This document shows positions 52,885 through 61,887 of a stretch of 64,000 nucleotides of DNA, in pieces; position 1 is the stretch's first letter; every line of letters begins with the position of its first letter. Below the pieces are notes generated by a model that searched no databases, had not been told where the DNA came from, and saw only the letters and a list, made by a program, of their open reading frames with translations. The position numbers and the translations under genes were made by a program. The stretch comes from a bacterium (GTDB taxonomy: Bacteria; Armatimonadota; Abditibacteriia; Abditibacteriales; Abditibacteriaceae). The DNA lies in NCBI GenBank assembly GCA_004172935.1, contig SDZD01000009.1, positions 101,335 to 165,334 on the forward strand, given 5' to 3'.

Positions 52885-52894
52885 GCGAAGGTCA

Positions 52895-53257
52895 ATGATG
52901 AAACCCAATGAACCCCCGTGGGAGCGCAAACCCAGCTCGATTCCAGCCATAGAGGTGCGGGTATGGATGAAAGGAACAGACTATGGCGGGAGGAACTACC
53001 CCTTCTCCGCCCGCTACTGCCCCCATCTGGTCGCCAAGGGCAAAGAGACAATGTGGGGAATAAGGGTTCTGGCAGTTACCCGCTCTCCTCATAAGGAAGA
53101 AGTATTTCCAGGCGACGAAGCCGAACTCGTCTGCGAATTAATGTACTACCACAAAGGCTTCGAATACGAAGATTTAAAACGCGGCTCAACCTTCGAAATC
53201 CGAGAAGGCTCACGAGTAATAGGCACAGGCGTAGTCCTATCCGACTTCGAGTGGTAG
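52895..53257 (+). CDS. Stand-alone EF-Tu domain III-like protein, copy 2
   Basis: 120 residues (two adjacent ATGs at 52895 and 52898). It parallels copy 1: VRVWMKGTDYGGRNYPFSAR, YCPHLVAKGKETMWGIRVLA, FPGDEAELVCELMYYHKGFE and STFEIREGSRVIGTGVVL. The two copies are roughly 60% identical with conserved final LSDFEW. Insertion of a KGKETMWGI strand pair, absent in EF-Tu, is shared by both. Eleven bases separate it from copy 1 and 14 from the unknown gene that follows, so the three form an operon. Confidence 0.85.
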   Translation: MMKPNEPPWERKPSSIPAIEVRVWMKGTDYGGRNYPFSARYCPHLVAKGKETMWGIRVLAVTRSPHKEEVFPGDEAELVCELMYYHKGFEYEDLKRGSTFEIREGSRVIGTGVVLSDFEW

Positions 53258-53270
53258 CTGGAAAACAATT

Positions 53271-54281
53271 ATGGAGCCTGTATCACTGGATTTAGCGACA
53301 TGGGAAGTGATGCGTGAAGCGCAACAAGGGGCGCAATGCCGAGACGCAGACTCTAATGCCGAATGGGTTTGGGGCGTCGGGCAAGGAATGTATTTACCTT
53401 TATTAGTGGGACGGCGCCTCAACCGAGATACAAATTTCAATTTGTGCGTGGCCGACGAACACCAGCCTTATCGTGTCAAGTATCTGGTCGGACACAACCT
53501 CAAACCTCACGCTCTCGAATGGAAGTTGGCAGTCGAGCAGAAACGTATCGGGCACATATTCTATGTCGATGAGTCACTCAACTTCCTAACGCCCTCACAG
53601 CAGGCGGCATGGCAAATATTCTTGCGCGCCGATGGCATTGGAAGTTGGCATCGCATTGCCGAATTTCCCAGCGACGATAATAGCAGCGACATTGTGCAAA
53701 ACCAGCCACAAAGTTTTCGATGGCACAGCGACGACCCCGAAGCATGGCAGGAAAAAGCGGCACTCGAATGGTTTGCCAGCTTTCAAGTTCTGGCAAAAGA
53801 GGAAAAGTCGGATGTGGCATTCGCGGCGCGCTGGGCGGCGAAAGAACGCAACGAACGCGATGTGCTTTCGGCTTCGACACAGCGGGGCACATTAGAAATC
53901 TTTCTGCGTTTGCTACGGTTAGCAGTGCTAAGCGACGAGCAGATTTGGCGAACTACACAAGTGGCGAGCTGCCAACTTCAGTTGGTAGAGGATGAGGCAA
54001 CAGGGCAAAGGCTATGGGTAAGCACATTCGATGGAAACGACGCGAAAACTGCGCGTTTTGAACGTATCGCCGAGGCAGCAATTACCCACTTCGAACCATT
54101 CAGGGGCGGGGAATTAGCGGACACCTACTTGTGTGTAAGACAGTGGTTGAATGAACGCCGATACAATCTTTTCCACTATTGGATTCACGAACCTACCCAG
54201 CACGAGAAGATGGAAGCCTTACTGGAGTTACACACAATTCTGCACCAGCAAGGCTTAAGCGGGCAAAATCTACTCGTTTGA
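53271..54281 (+). CDS. Hypothetical protein following the EF-Tu domain III-like pair (336 aa)
   Basis: 336 residues with no signal peptide or membrane segment and a mixed alpha/beta character. Possible features are aromatic-rich stretches (NAEWVWGVGQGMYLPLL, ALEWKLAVEQKRIGHIFYVD) and helices at the end (KMEALLELHTILHQQGLSG). I recognise no family or active-site motif. It lies 14 bases after the second EF-Tu-like gene and its stop touches the next gene's start, so it is in the same polycistron and may act with them. Confidence 0.6.
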   Translation: MEPVSLDLATWEVMREAQQGAQCRDADSNAEWVWGVGQGMYLPLLVGRRLNRDTNFNLCVADEHQPYRVKYLVGHNLKPHALEWKLAVEQKRIGHIFYVDESLNFLTPSQQAAWQIFLRADGIGSWHRIAEFPSDDNSSDIVQNQPQSFRWHSDDPEAWQEKAALEWFASFQVLAKEEKSDVAFAARWAAKERNERDVLSASTQRGTLEIFLRLLRLAVLSDEQIWRTTQVASCQLQLVEDEATGQRLWVSTFDGNDAKTARFERIAEAAITHFEPFRGGELADTYLCVRQWLNERRYNLFHYWIHEPTQHEKMEALLELHTILHQQGLSGQNLLV

Positions 54282-54283
54282 AT

Positions 54284-55090
54284 ATGCAAAACATTTTTGA
54301 CCTTTCCGGAGAAACGGCTGTTGTCGTGGGTGGAACAGGCGCTCTGGGAAGCGCCATCGCGCGTGCCTTGGCTGATGCGGGTGCGCGAGTCGCGGTTTTG
54401 GGGCGCAATTCTGAAAATGGCGACAACGTCGTTGCCAGCATCACAGCGGCGGGCGGAACTGCCATTTTCCAGAAGGGCGATGCGTTCGATAAGTCGTCGT
54501 TGGAAGCAGCTCGCGATAGCATCGAAACAATCTTTGGACGCGCGACCATTCTAGTCAACGGAGCGGGCGGTAATCGGCCTGATGCCACCTTGCCACCGGG
54601 AGCCAGCTTTTTCGATTTGCCTCTCAATGCCTGGAACGGCGTCTTCGATTTGAACCTCGTTGGCGGCGCGCTGTTGCCCAGTCAGGTGTGGGGCGAAGGT
54701 ATGGTTGAGGGCAGATACGGCTCTATTCTCAACATCGCATCACTGGCGGGCATGACAGCGCTTTCTCGCGTGGTGGCTTATGGCGCCGCCAAAGCGGCGG
54801 TGCTGAATTTGACGCAATTTTTGGCGCGCGAGTGGGCGCCCGCCAATGTGCGCGTCAACGCCCTATCGCCCGGCTTTTTCCCAGCCGAGCAAAACAAGAA
54901 ACTGCTTTTCCGCGAAGATGGCACTTATTCGGATCGCGCCGGGCAAATTATCGCACACACGCCAATGAAACGCTTTGGCGAAGCCGACGAGTTGGGCGGC
55001 GCGGCGGTTTACCTCTGTTCGCGGGCAGCTTCGTTCGTAACCGGGCACAATCTGGTGGTCGATGGCGGCTTTTCGTCGATGACTATTTGA
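54284..55090 (+). CDS. SDR oxidoreductase, D-mannonate oxidoreductase-like
   Basis: 268 residues from ATG 54284. NAD loop AVVVGGTGALGSAIARALAD, the NAG motif VNGAGGNRP, Ser (NIASLAGM), Tyr and Lys (AYGAAKAAV) and the RVNALSPGFFPAEQN end. KGDAFDKSSLEAARDSI and PPGASFFDLPLNAWNGVFDL recall the SDR-type fructuronate reductases (UxuB-like of Bacillus), which interconvert fructuronate and mannonate. With the FGGY kinase upstream this suggests hexuronate or aldonate use. Specificity is inferred. Confidence 0.82.
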   Translation: MQNIFDLSGETAVVVGGTGALGSAIARALADAGARVAVLGRNSENGDNVVASITAAGGTAIFQKGDAFDKSSLEAARDSIETIFGRATILVNGAGGNRPDATLPPGASFFDLPLNAWNGVFDLNLVGGALLPSQVWGEGMVEGRYGSILNIASLAGMTALSRVVAYGAAKAAVLNLTQFLAREWAPANVRVNALSPGFFPAEQNKKLLFREDGTYSDRAGQIIAHTPMKRFGEADELGGAAVYLCSRAASFVTGHNLVVDGGFSSMTI

Positions 55091-55191
55091 CAAAATCGCT
55101 ATAACGGCCAATCCTGTTCACCGCGATAGAGGCTTAGGCCGTCGCTACACTGCACACGACTCGCCTCATGGGGATCATCCCCGGTTGTTTT

Positions 55192-56268
55192 ATGTTCGCC
55201 CTGAAATCTTCATTGTCTCGCGCCTCGTTCGCGATTAGTTCCGTTTTGCTGGGCAGTGCCCTGCTCGTTTCTGGTTGTGGCGGCGGCGGAGGTGGCGCCA
55301 CAGTCCCTACCGCGACTCCGATTCCCAGCACAACACCAACGGCCACCCCACTGCCTTCGGTCTTTTCGGACGAATTTAACTCCGGTTCGCTAGACCGCTC
55401 GAAATGGACGACGCTAACGACCACCAGCAGCCTGCAGCGCACCCAGTTCGGCAACCAACCACGCTTCGCACAGGACAGCGACGGCACCCGCTACATGCGC
55501 TTGCCCCTTGATACCTATGTGCCCGATGCAGCAGTTCGTCAGGCGGGCGTGTTGCAAATGTACGGAACCGAAGTCGCCGCTAACCAGAAAATCACTCGCG
55601 GCACAGGCATCGCATTCGAGGCCCGCACACGCCTTAGTAATCCCGAACGTGGCGGCCTCATCACCTCGTTCTTCATGTTCGGCCAAAAGGGCAACTTTAA
55701 CGGCACACCACCATTAACGTTCGACGAAATCGACCATGAAGTTCTGACCAACGGTTTGCTCGCCACCCCGCCCTACACATGGACGAACTCCTACAACGAC
55801 TTCATCATTCCGCAGACGGGCTACCCCAGCGGCGACAGCTACTTCGATAGCACCAAAACAATCGCGTTGCCCGAACCATTCACCACTGGCTATTCGGCGG
55901 GCAACTGGAACGTCTATCGTGTAGAGTGGAAACCCGGCCAGGTTCAGTGGTTCATCAACAACCAACTCATCCGCACCGAAACATCGGGCGTCGTCCCCGA
56001 CGACTCTCTAGGCGTGCGCTTCAACATCTGGGCAGCTCAGGCCCCACCATTGGGCTGGGAAGCCGCCTACGATGCCACTCTGACGCCAGCTCAAACATCG
56101 AGCGCCAACCAAACCTACACCCTCGATGTCGACTGGGTGCGTGTCCGCACACTCGCTTCAACGACGGGTACAGTTCGCAGCACATCCTCGTCGCGTCTCG
56201 TGCCACTCAGCAGCGCCGAAATCGTGCGCGGCCTGTCCGGCCCCGGCTACCAGTCGAAAGGCAAATAA
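55192..56268 (+). CDS. GH16-family glycoside hydrolase lipoprotein
   Basis: 358 residues from ATG 55192 (an ATG at 55168 is in frame). Lipobox LVSGC with C29, a Gly run, then a Thr/Pro stalk (VPTATPIPSTTPTATPLPS, about 38-56). The catalytic domain starts FSDEFNSGSLDRSKWTTL and has the GH16 active site E179-I-D181-H-E183 (TFDEIDHEVL). The later YRVEWKPGQVQWFINNQLI is also typical. GH16 enzymes cut beta-1,3/1,4-glucans, laminarin, agar or carrageenan; the exact glycan is unknown. It is surface-anchored. Confidence 0.88.
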   Translation: MFALKSSLSRASFAISSVLLGSALLVSGCGGGGGGATVPTATPIPSTTPTATPLPSVFSDEFNSGSLDRSKWTTLTTTSSLQRTQFGNQPRFAQDSDGTRYMRLPLDTYVPDAAVRQAGVLQMYGTEVAANQKITRGTGIAFEARTRLSNPERGGLITSFFMFGQKGNFNGTPPLTFDEIDHEVLTNGLLATPPYTWTNSYNDFIIPQTGYPSGDSYFDSTKTIALPEPFTTGYSAGNWNVYRVEWKPGQVQWFINNQLIRTETSGVVPDDSLGVRFNIWAAQAPPLGWEAAYDATLTPAQTSSANQTYTLDVDWVRVRTLASTTGTVRSTSSSRLVPLSSAEIVRGLSGPGYQSKGK

Positions 56269-56280
56269 TTTTGCTTTCGC

Positions 56281-56324
56281 TAATAAAACAGCCCGCTTCG
56301 GAATTGAAGCGGGCTGTTTTATTA
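56281..56324. terminator. Bidirectional intrinsic terminator
   Basis: Perfectly paired arms from TAATAAAACAGCCCGCTTC to GAAGCGGGCTGTTTTATTA around GGAATT, between converging genes. Confidence 0.93.
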
Positions 56325-56350
56325 GCGGAACATCGTATTATGGCTTCACT

Positions 56351-59300
56351 TTACGGCGCGTCATAGACCTCGATTTCTCGCAGTGAAGCGGCCAGAGGAT
56401 TAGCACTCCCCCACGCCTTGACCACCTGTTCGCGCGCCATTTCGTCGGGTTCAAAGCCGCGCGTGGCATCGCGAATAACCAGACGAATCGCGTCGCTCTG
56501 CACGGCGGCAAACGAGCTAATCCAGGCGTTGTCGTCGCCATAGAAGGTGATGGCAGTCGCGTCGGCACTGGCCCCCATCACGGTTGGCGCGATGTCGGTT
56601 TTCTGAGTGGAGACTGTTTTCCATACGCCATTCTGTCGCACTTGAACATCGAAATCGCGTAGCGCCCCGAACTGGTTATCGGCGCGCAAACCTCGCACGA
56701 TGACGTGGTCGAAGCGTTTGATGGCCCCCAGTTCGAGAGTAACAATCGCCGGAGTTGCGGGCGAAAATTCGAGCAATCGCACCACACGTTTGCCATCGGT
56801 ATCACCGTTGGGATTCTCGCCGTGGATGGTATCGAGCTTTCCGTTGGTCAGTGTTTGAGCGTCGTTCTCGGCTTTACCAGCGATTGAAACCTGAGCGCCC
56901 ACCGCCAAATCCGGCCCCCAGTTCCAAGGCTTTGGCACAAGTGGAGCGGGACCAGTGAGGCGAACGTAAGTCGGCAACTGCGATAGTTCCAGCGTCAACA
57001 CGCCATTCTGCAGTGCCACAGGCAGCGTATTGCCCCACGCATCGAGAACCAGAACGCGGGTTTCAGTAGGAACATCGAACGAGGCTTTCAACGGCGCCCC
57101 AACGAGGTTACGGAGGCTGACGGTTTCGCCCGTCGCGTCGCGGTAACGGGCGCCCAGAAACAGCGTATTCCCAGTTGGGCCAAAGTTGAGATTGCCCACC
57201 CAGGGACGATTACCGAGGAAGGCAGCACGAGCGCGCGTTGCCATCGCGGCGGGAAGCGGCCCCTGTGCGCTCCACTCGTAGGACGGCACAGAAGAGTAAC
57301 CGCCTTGATTGAGATAATAGTGGGCGTTATGGTCGTCGGGAACGCCGAGCGAACTCAACAGTTCGCGGTGCAAAGTGACGCGAATCGCCTGGCTCAAGCC
57401 CGTCAGCACCCCACCACGCACCGCCGAAATGGCGCGCTCGGTTTGCCAGATAGGTTTGTTAGCATCGTCGTAGCGCGCCATTAGTTGGCGAAGCGCCCCG
57501 AACTTCCAGCGCCAATGTTCGGGCGAAATCGCCTCGTGGCCCTCGTAATCGTGGACGGAAAGGATGTCGCAGGTGGCTTTGCCGCCCGCTTTATAAAACT
57601 CCTCGTGCCATGTCAGGCTGACACCGCACACGGCGGGGCCAAGAATTTGAACCGTCGGGTCAACAGCCTTAACGGCCTTATAAACCGCCGCCGCGCGCGC
57701 CACATATTCATCGGGCTTGAACTGAAAATTCGGCTCATTGAACAACTCGACATAGCGCACCTGGCCCTTAACGGCGTTCATGATTTGCGTCGCGCGTTGC
57801 GGGGTGAAGTCGTCTTTTTTGTCGGTGAGTTGGATAAAGACGCTCGCCCCATATTTGGCAGCCGAGGCCAGGTCGGATTGCAACTTATCGTCGCCCTTAG
57901 CGGGATGCAAACGCATCAAATCAAGCCCGACAAACTTCTGGCGCGCCGCATCTTCCCAACTGCCATCGCTTGTTCCGGCTTCAAGGGCGGGCATATTGGC
58001 GAAACGCGGCGTAACCCCTAAATGGATGGCCTGTGATAGCAGCAACTGGTTGCCCGCTTTGTAATCGGCCACAAAGCTATAGGAGCCGAATTTTTGCGGC
58101 GTCCACGATAGCGGCAAACGCGCCTCAGCGCCGCCTTTTAAATCGAGACTTTTCTGCCCGGTGGCGACGACTTCGCCCATCGCATCGAAAACGCGAAACG
58201 ATACGTCCACCGCCTCAAGCGTGCGCCGTGCCGGGGGCACCACGACATTCACTTCGATAGGCGCTCCCACTGTGTAGGCGATGTTATAGGGCAATGGCGA
58301 TTGCAGCACTGGCGCGAAACCGGACGAGCGCGTATCGGCGACCACTACGCCTTTTTGCGCGGGCGCGAAAAAGTCGGCTTCGGTTCGCAATACAACGGGG
58401 CGCGAATGGCGCATTCCTAAATTCGGGTCTTTCGGGTCGTTGGGAGTGGGAACAGCCACCCACAACCGCCCATTGGGGTCGAAAGCGAGCGCGGTGTAGC
58501 TGGAGTGCGTACTCCACGGGTCTGCCCACTGGAACTGCCCCGCTCGCCGCGTGATGTTCTTACCATCAGCAGAGTAATTGACCAGAAAGGCGGGGTTACC
58601 GTAGGTCATGGCAACCATCGAACCATCTTTGGCAACCGCGACAGAGTGCAGTGGTTCGCTGCCATCTTCACTGCGCGTTAACTCGCCAGAACCGATGGAA
58701 GACAACATTTTTCCAGCGGCATCGAAGCGCCAAATGAGGGGCTGAGGATTCCAGTCGTATTTCTCGGCGAACGCAGCGCCCAAAACGATAATATCGCCAC
58801 TGGGGGCGACATCGACATCCTGCACATTCGCCAACCGCTGCGAGAAATCGACCTTGCGCTCAACGGCGGTGGAACTAAGAATGTGGAAGGCATCGCCGCC
58901 ATCCCATACCCACTTGTCGTTTTGAATGATGGCATTCGATGCCACAGCAACGATTTTTCCGTCGCGCATCCGCGCCAACGCTTTGACCGAGGGCAACGGA
59001 ATATCGGAGAGTTTTTTGCCGCTGGCCTCGAAAACTCGCACTCCGCCAGCAAAAGGAAACGAGACATAAACGCGATTCTGACCATCGACCGCAATGCGTG
59101 CGGCAGCCATCAGCGCATCCTCGTTTTTCTCATTGACGGCCCGGTCGGCCTGAGCATCATCGCCTAGCGAAAAGCTGCTTTGTAAGCGACCATCGGCGCC
59201 AAATATCTGCACGCGCCCAAGCCCGATAAGGGCGCCAGCCGTCGTGTTATCGCGCCCCGCGCTTTCAAGGGTATAAAGGCGCCCGTCGAGGCCGAAGGTG

Positions 59301-59482
59301 ATGTCGCGTAAGCGGTCGAATTTGCCCGTTTCGACGCCGACACCGCCCAAAATAACATCGGCGCCCTCTCCCGGCGCATCCTTGGCATCCAGCGGAGCCG
59401 CACTGGCGATTTGCTCCTGAGCAGGAGGGGCCGCGCACCCTGCGAGGATAATGAAAGCGGCGAGAAGAGTAAAACGATTCAT
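56351..59482 (-). CDS. Multidomain lipoprotein: propeller, GH-A glycosidase and discoidin-like domain
   Basis: 1043 residues. Lipobox ILAGC (C16). Residues 45-345 hold NHL/SMP-type propeller repeats (FDRLRDITFGLDGRLYTLE, AARIAVDGQNRVYVSFP, YTALAFDPNGRLWVAVP). Residues 390-490 form a beta sandwich. Residues 510-750 look like a clan A TIM barrel: VELFNEPNFQF has the acid/base E583 and PIWQTERAIS the nucleophile candidate E682. A C-terminal domain (about 880-1043) resembles a discoidin fold. It is likely an outer-surface glycan-degrading enzyme. The GH family is uncertain (GH39-, GH30- or GH5-like). Confidence 0.78.
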   Translation of the reverse strand: MNRFTLLAAFIILAGCAAPPAQEQIASAAPLDAKDAPGEGADVILGGVGVETGKFDRLRDITFGLDGRLYTLESAGRDNTTAGALIGLGRVQIFGADGRLQSSFSLGDDAQADRAVNEKNEDALMAAARIAVDGQNRVYVSFPFAGGVRVFEASGKKLSDIPLPSVKALARMRDGKIVAVASNAIIQNDKWVWDGGDAFHILSSTAVERKVDFSQRLANVQDVDVAPSGDIIVLGAAFAEKYDWNPQPLIWRFDAAGKMLSSIGSGELTRSEDGSEPLHSVAVAKDGSMVAMTYGNPAFLVNYSADGKNITRRAGQFQWADPWSTHSSYTALAFDPNGRLWVAVPTPNDPKDPNLGMRHSRPVVLRTEADFFAPAQKGVVVADTRSSGFAPVLQSPLPYNIAYTVGAPIEVNVVVPPARRTLEAVDVSFRVFDAMGEVVATGQKSLDLKGGAEARLPLSWTPQKFGSYSFVADYKAGNQLLLSQAIHLGVTPRFANMPALEAGTSDGSWEDAARQKFVGLDLMRLHPAKGDDKLQSDLASAAKYGASVFIQLTDKKDDFTPQRATQIMNAVKGQVRYVELFNEPNFQFKPDEYVARAAAVYKAVKAVDPTVQILGPAVCGVSLTWHEEFYKAGGKATCDILSVHDYEGHEAISPEHWRWKFGALRQLMARYDDANKPIWQTERAISAVRGGVLTGLSQAIRVTLHRELLSSLGVPDDHNAHYYLNQGGYSSVPSYEWSAQGPLPAAMATRARAAFLGNRPWVGNLNFGPTGNTLFLGARYRDATGETVSLRNLVGAPLKASFDVPTETRVLVLDAWGNTLPVALQNGVLTLELSQLPTYVRLTGPAPLVPKPWNWGPDLAVGAQVSIAGKAENDAQTLTNGKLDTIHGENPNGDTDGKRVVRLLEFSPATPAIVTLELGAIKRFDHVIVRGLRADNQFGALRDFDVQVRQNGVWKTVSTQKTDIAPTVMGASADATAITFYGDDNAWISSFAAVQSDAIRLVIRDATRGFEPDEMAREQVVKAWGSANPLAASLREIEVYDAP

Positions 59483-59669
59483 AGGAAACGCACGGAGGAC
59501 GCGAAAGTGCCAGTCAAGACGAATTCAACAGCCAAAGAGAAACGCGAGTTCGACATCGGTATGCCAAGATTTGAAGTAACGACTGGCAGCATGGTTCCCA
59601 ACCAGATGTTCCATAATCGCCGAGATAATTGAACTATCGCCCAGTTTTCGGAGCAATCATAGTGCAGAG

Positions 59670-60941
59670 TTGACCAAACTGGGCGTCATGTTTCCCGTTA
59701 TATCTGCCGAAGACGTGCGCTCACGTCTGGTTCCATTCCTCGAATCGCTCGATTTGAAGGAAAAAAAGCTGCTGTTGGTTGTGCCGGATGCAACTCGCAC
59801 CGCGCCTGTTGGGCTGATGTTCAAGAACGTATTCGATTTAGTAGGCGAACACGTTGCGGCACTAGACGTGATGATCGCGTTGGGCACCCACCCACCGATG
59901 AGCGAAGAGCATATTTGCGAGCGTTTGGAGATTTCGCTCGATGAGCGGCAGGGACAATACAAAAGCGTCGGTTTTTTGAACCACGAATGGGATAACCCCG
60001 AAGCGCTGCAAACGTTGGGCACCATTTCGAGCGATGAGATTCGCGAGCTATCGAGCGGGCTGTTTGAAATGGAAGTGCCTGTCTCGTTCAACAAGCGCGC
60101 TCTGGGGTACGACCAAATTCTCATTATCGGGCCAACTTTCCCGCACGAGGTCGTTGGTTTTTCGGGCGGCAACAAATACCTGTTCCCCGGCATTGGTGGG
60201 CCAGAAATCCTCAACTTCTTCCACTGGCTCGGCGCAGTAACAACGAACGCACGTATCATTGGGCATGGGCCAACGACAGTGCGGCGCGTGGTTGACCGCG
60301 CCGCATCGTTCGTTCCAGTAGCAAAAGCCGCTATTTGTATGGTGGTGACTCCGAAGAAGGAGTTGGTGGGCTTATTCACTGGGACGCCGGAAGAGGCATG
60401 GAAGGGCGCGGCGGATTTGTCGAATCAGGTTCACATCGTTCGCAAACCCCACCCATTCCACACGGTTTTGAGTTGTGCGCCACTAATGTATGACGACCTA
60501 TGGGTGGGTGGCAAGTGCATGTACAAGTTGGAGCCAGTGGTGGCCGATGGCGGCGAACTGATTATTTATGCGCCGCACATCACGGAGGTTTCGCCAGTTC
60601 ATGGGGCATTGATTGAAAAGATTGGTTACCATACACGCGACTACTTTTTGTCGCAGTGGGATAAGTTCAAGGACGAACCGTGGGGCGTGCTGGCGCACTC
60701 GACCCATGTGCGCGGCGTAGGCAAGATGGAAGACGGCGTAGAGAAGCCGCGTGTAAAAGTGACGCTGGCAACAGGGATTCCGCCCGAAGTGTGTGAAAAA
60801 ATTGCGCTCGGCTATCGCGACCCGGCGACGATTAACCCGCAGGATTTCGCGAACAGGGAAGACGAAGGGGTATTGTTGGTGGAGCGCGCGGGCGAAATGC
60901 TGTATCGTCTGGAAAATGAGCCAGACTGGGCGCGAGTGTGA
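59670..60941 (+). CDS. LarA-like nickel-dependent racemase family protein (DUF2088)
   Basis: 423 residues if TTG 59670 is used; ATG 59688 gives 417. It keeps the lactate racemase marks: D40-x-x-R43 ([10 protein letters not shown]), H74 in LGTHPPMS, H159 in FPHEVV, K169 in [11 protein letters not shown], the tether for the nickel pincer nucleotide in LarA, and H199 in GHG. Family members racemise lactate or other 2-hydroxy acids, and some homologues act on sugar acids. LarB, LarC and LarE, which make the cofactor, are not in the window. Confidence 0.83.
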   Translation: MTKLGVMFPVISAEDVRSRLVPFLESLDLKEKKLLLVVPDATRTAPVGLMFKNVFDLVGEHVAALDVMIALGTHPPMSEEHICERLEISLDERQGQYKSVGFLNHEWDNPEALQTLGTISSDEIRELSSGLFEMEVPVSFNKRALGYDQILIIGPTFPHEVVGFSGGNKYLFPGIGGPEILNFFHWLGAVTTNARIIGHGPTTVRRVVDRAASFVPVAKAAICMVVTPKKELVGLFTGTPEEAWKGAADLSNQVHIVRKPHPFHTVLSCAPLMYDDLWVGGKCMYKLEPVVADGGELIIYAPHITEVSPVHGALIEKIGYHTRDYFLSQWDKFKDEPWGVLAHSTHVRGVGKMEDGVEKPRVKVTLATGIPPEVCEKIALGYRDPATINPQDFANREDEGVLLVERAGEMLYRLENEPDWARV

Positions 60942-60978
60942 CACAGTCGGGCACCAAATCGGCAAACTGAAGGGCGAG

Positions 60979-61818
60979 ATGAAAATCAAGTTGTTTCTCG
61001 CGCTGTCGGTGTGCGCTTTGGTGCCTGCTGCGTTTGCTGACGATGCGCCGCAAACGCCCACGCAGGAAAAACCCAAGAAGAAACCGAAACGGAATACCAC
61101 CAAATCGGGGCTAGAGTACACCAACGACGTTGTAGGGACGGGGGCTGTCGCGAAAACCGGCCAGATCGTGACCGTGAACTACAAGGGCACGTTGCTGGAT
61201 GGAAGCGTGTTCGACCAATCGTATGGACGCGAACCATTCACCTTCGATCTGGGAGCCGGTCAGGTTATCGCGGGTTGGGACGAAGGTGTCAGGGGCATGA
61301 AAGTGGGCGGAAAGCGCACGCTGACTGTGCCCTCCAAATTGGGTTATGGACCAACTGGTACTCCTGCCGGACCAATCCCACCCAATGCGACCTTGATTTT
61401 CGAAATCGAACTGCTGAAAGTAGAAGATAAACCGAAAGAGGGCAAACCCAAGAAAGAGGAGCCTAAAAAGGACGACACAAAAATGATTACCACTAATTCC
61501 GGCCTTCAGTACGCCGACGAAGTTGTAGGAACAGGCGCCGAAGCCCAAGCCGGCCAAACCGTGACTGTGAACTATAAGGGCACCTTCCAGGATGGCAAGG
61601 TGTTCGACCAGTCGTATGGTCGCGAACCATTCAAGTTCCAACTCGGCGCAGGTATGGTCATCAAAGGTTGGGACGAGGGCGTTGCAGGCATGAAAGTTGG
61701 CGGCAAGCGCAAACTCATCATCCCTTCGGATTTGGCCTATGGCAAGCGCGGTGCGGGCGGCGTTATCCCTCCCGACACCACACTCGTATTCGAAGTGGAA
61801 TTGCTCGACACCAAATAA
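60979..61818 (+). CDS. Exported peptidyl-prolyl isomerase with two FKBP domains
   Basis: 279 residues from ATG 60979, with a signal peptide (ends PAAFADD, about 21). Two FKBP domains follow Lys/Pro-rich linkers (about 25-36 and 138-157): [20 protein letters not shown] and [20 protein letters not shown], each with its own GWDEGV and [15 protein letters not shown] / [15 protein letters not shown]. All hallmark residues are kept in both, so both should be active. It probably folds exported proteins. It starts 38 bases after the LarA-like gene. Confidence 0.92.
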   Translation: MKIKLFLALSVCALVPAAFADDAPQTPTQEKPKKKPKRNTTKSGLEYTNDVVGTGAVAKTGQIVTVNYKGTLLDGSVFDQSYGREPFTFDLGAGQVIAGWDEGVRGMKVGGKRTLTVPSKLGYGPTGTPAGPIPPNATLIFEIELLKVEDKPKEGKPKKEEPKKDDTKMITTNSGLQYADEVVGTGAEAQAGQTVTVNYKGTFQDGKVFDQSYGREPFKFQLGAGMVIKGWDEGVAGMKVGGKRKLIIPSDLAYGKRGAGGVIPPDTTLVFEVELLDTK

Positions 61819-61838
61819 TTTTCGAGAGCCGAAAATTT

Positions 61839-61868
61839 AAAAGCCGCGAACATTTGTTCGCGGCTTTT
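61839..61868. terminator. Bidirectional intrinsic terminator
   Basis: AAAAGCCGCGAAC and GTTCGCGGCTTTT around ATTT, with T-runs both ways, between converging genes. Confidence 0.93.
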
Positions 61869-61887
61869 ATCGTTAGTAGGTAACGCC

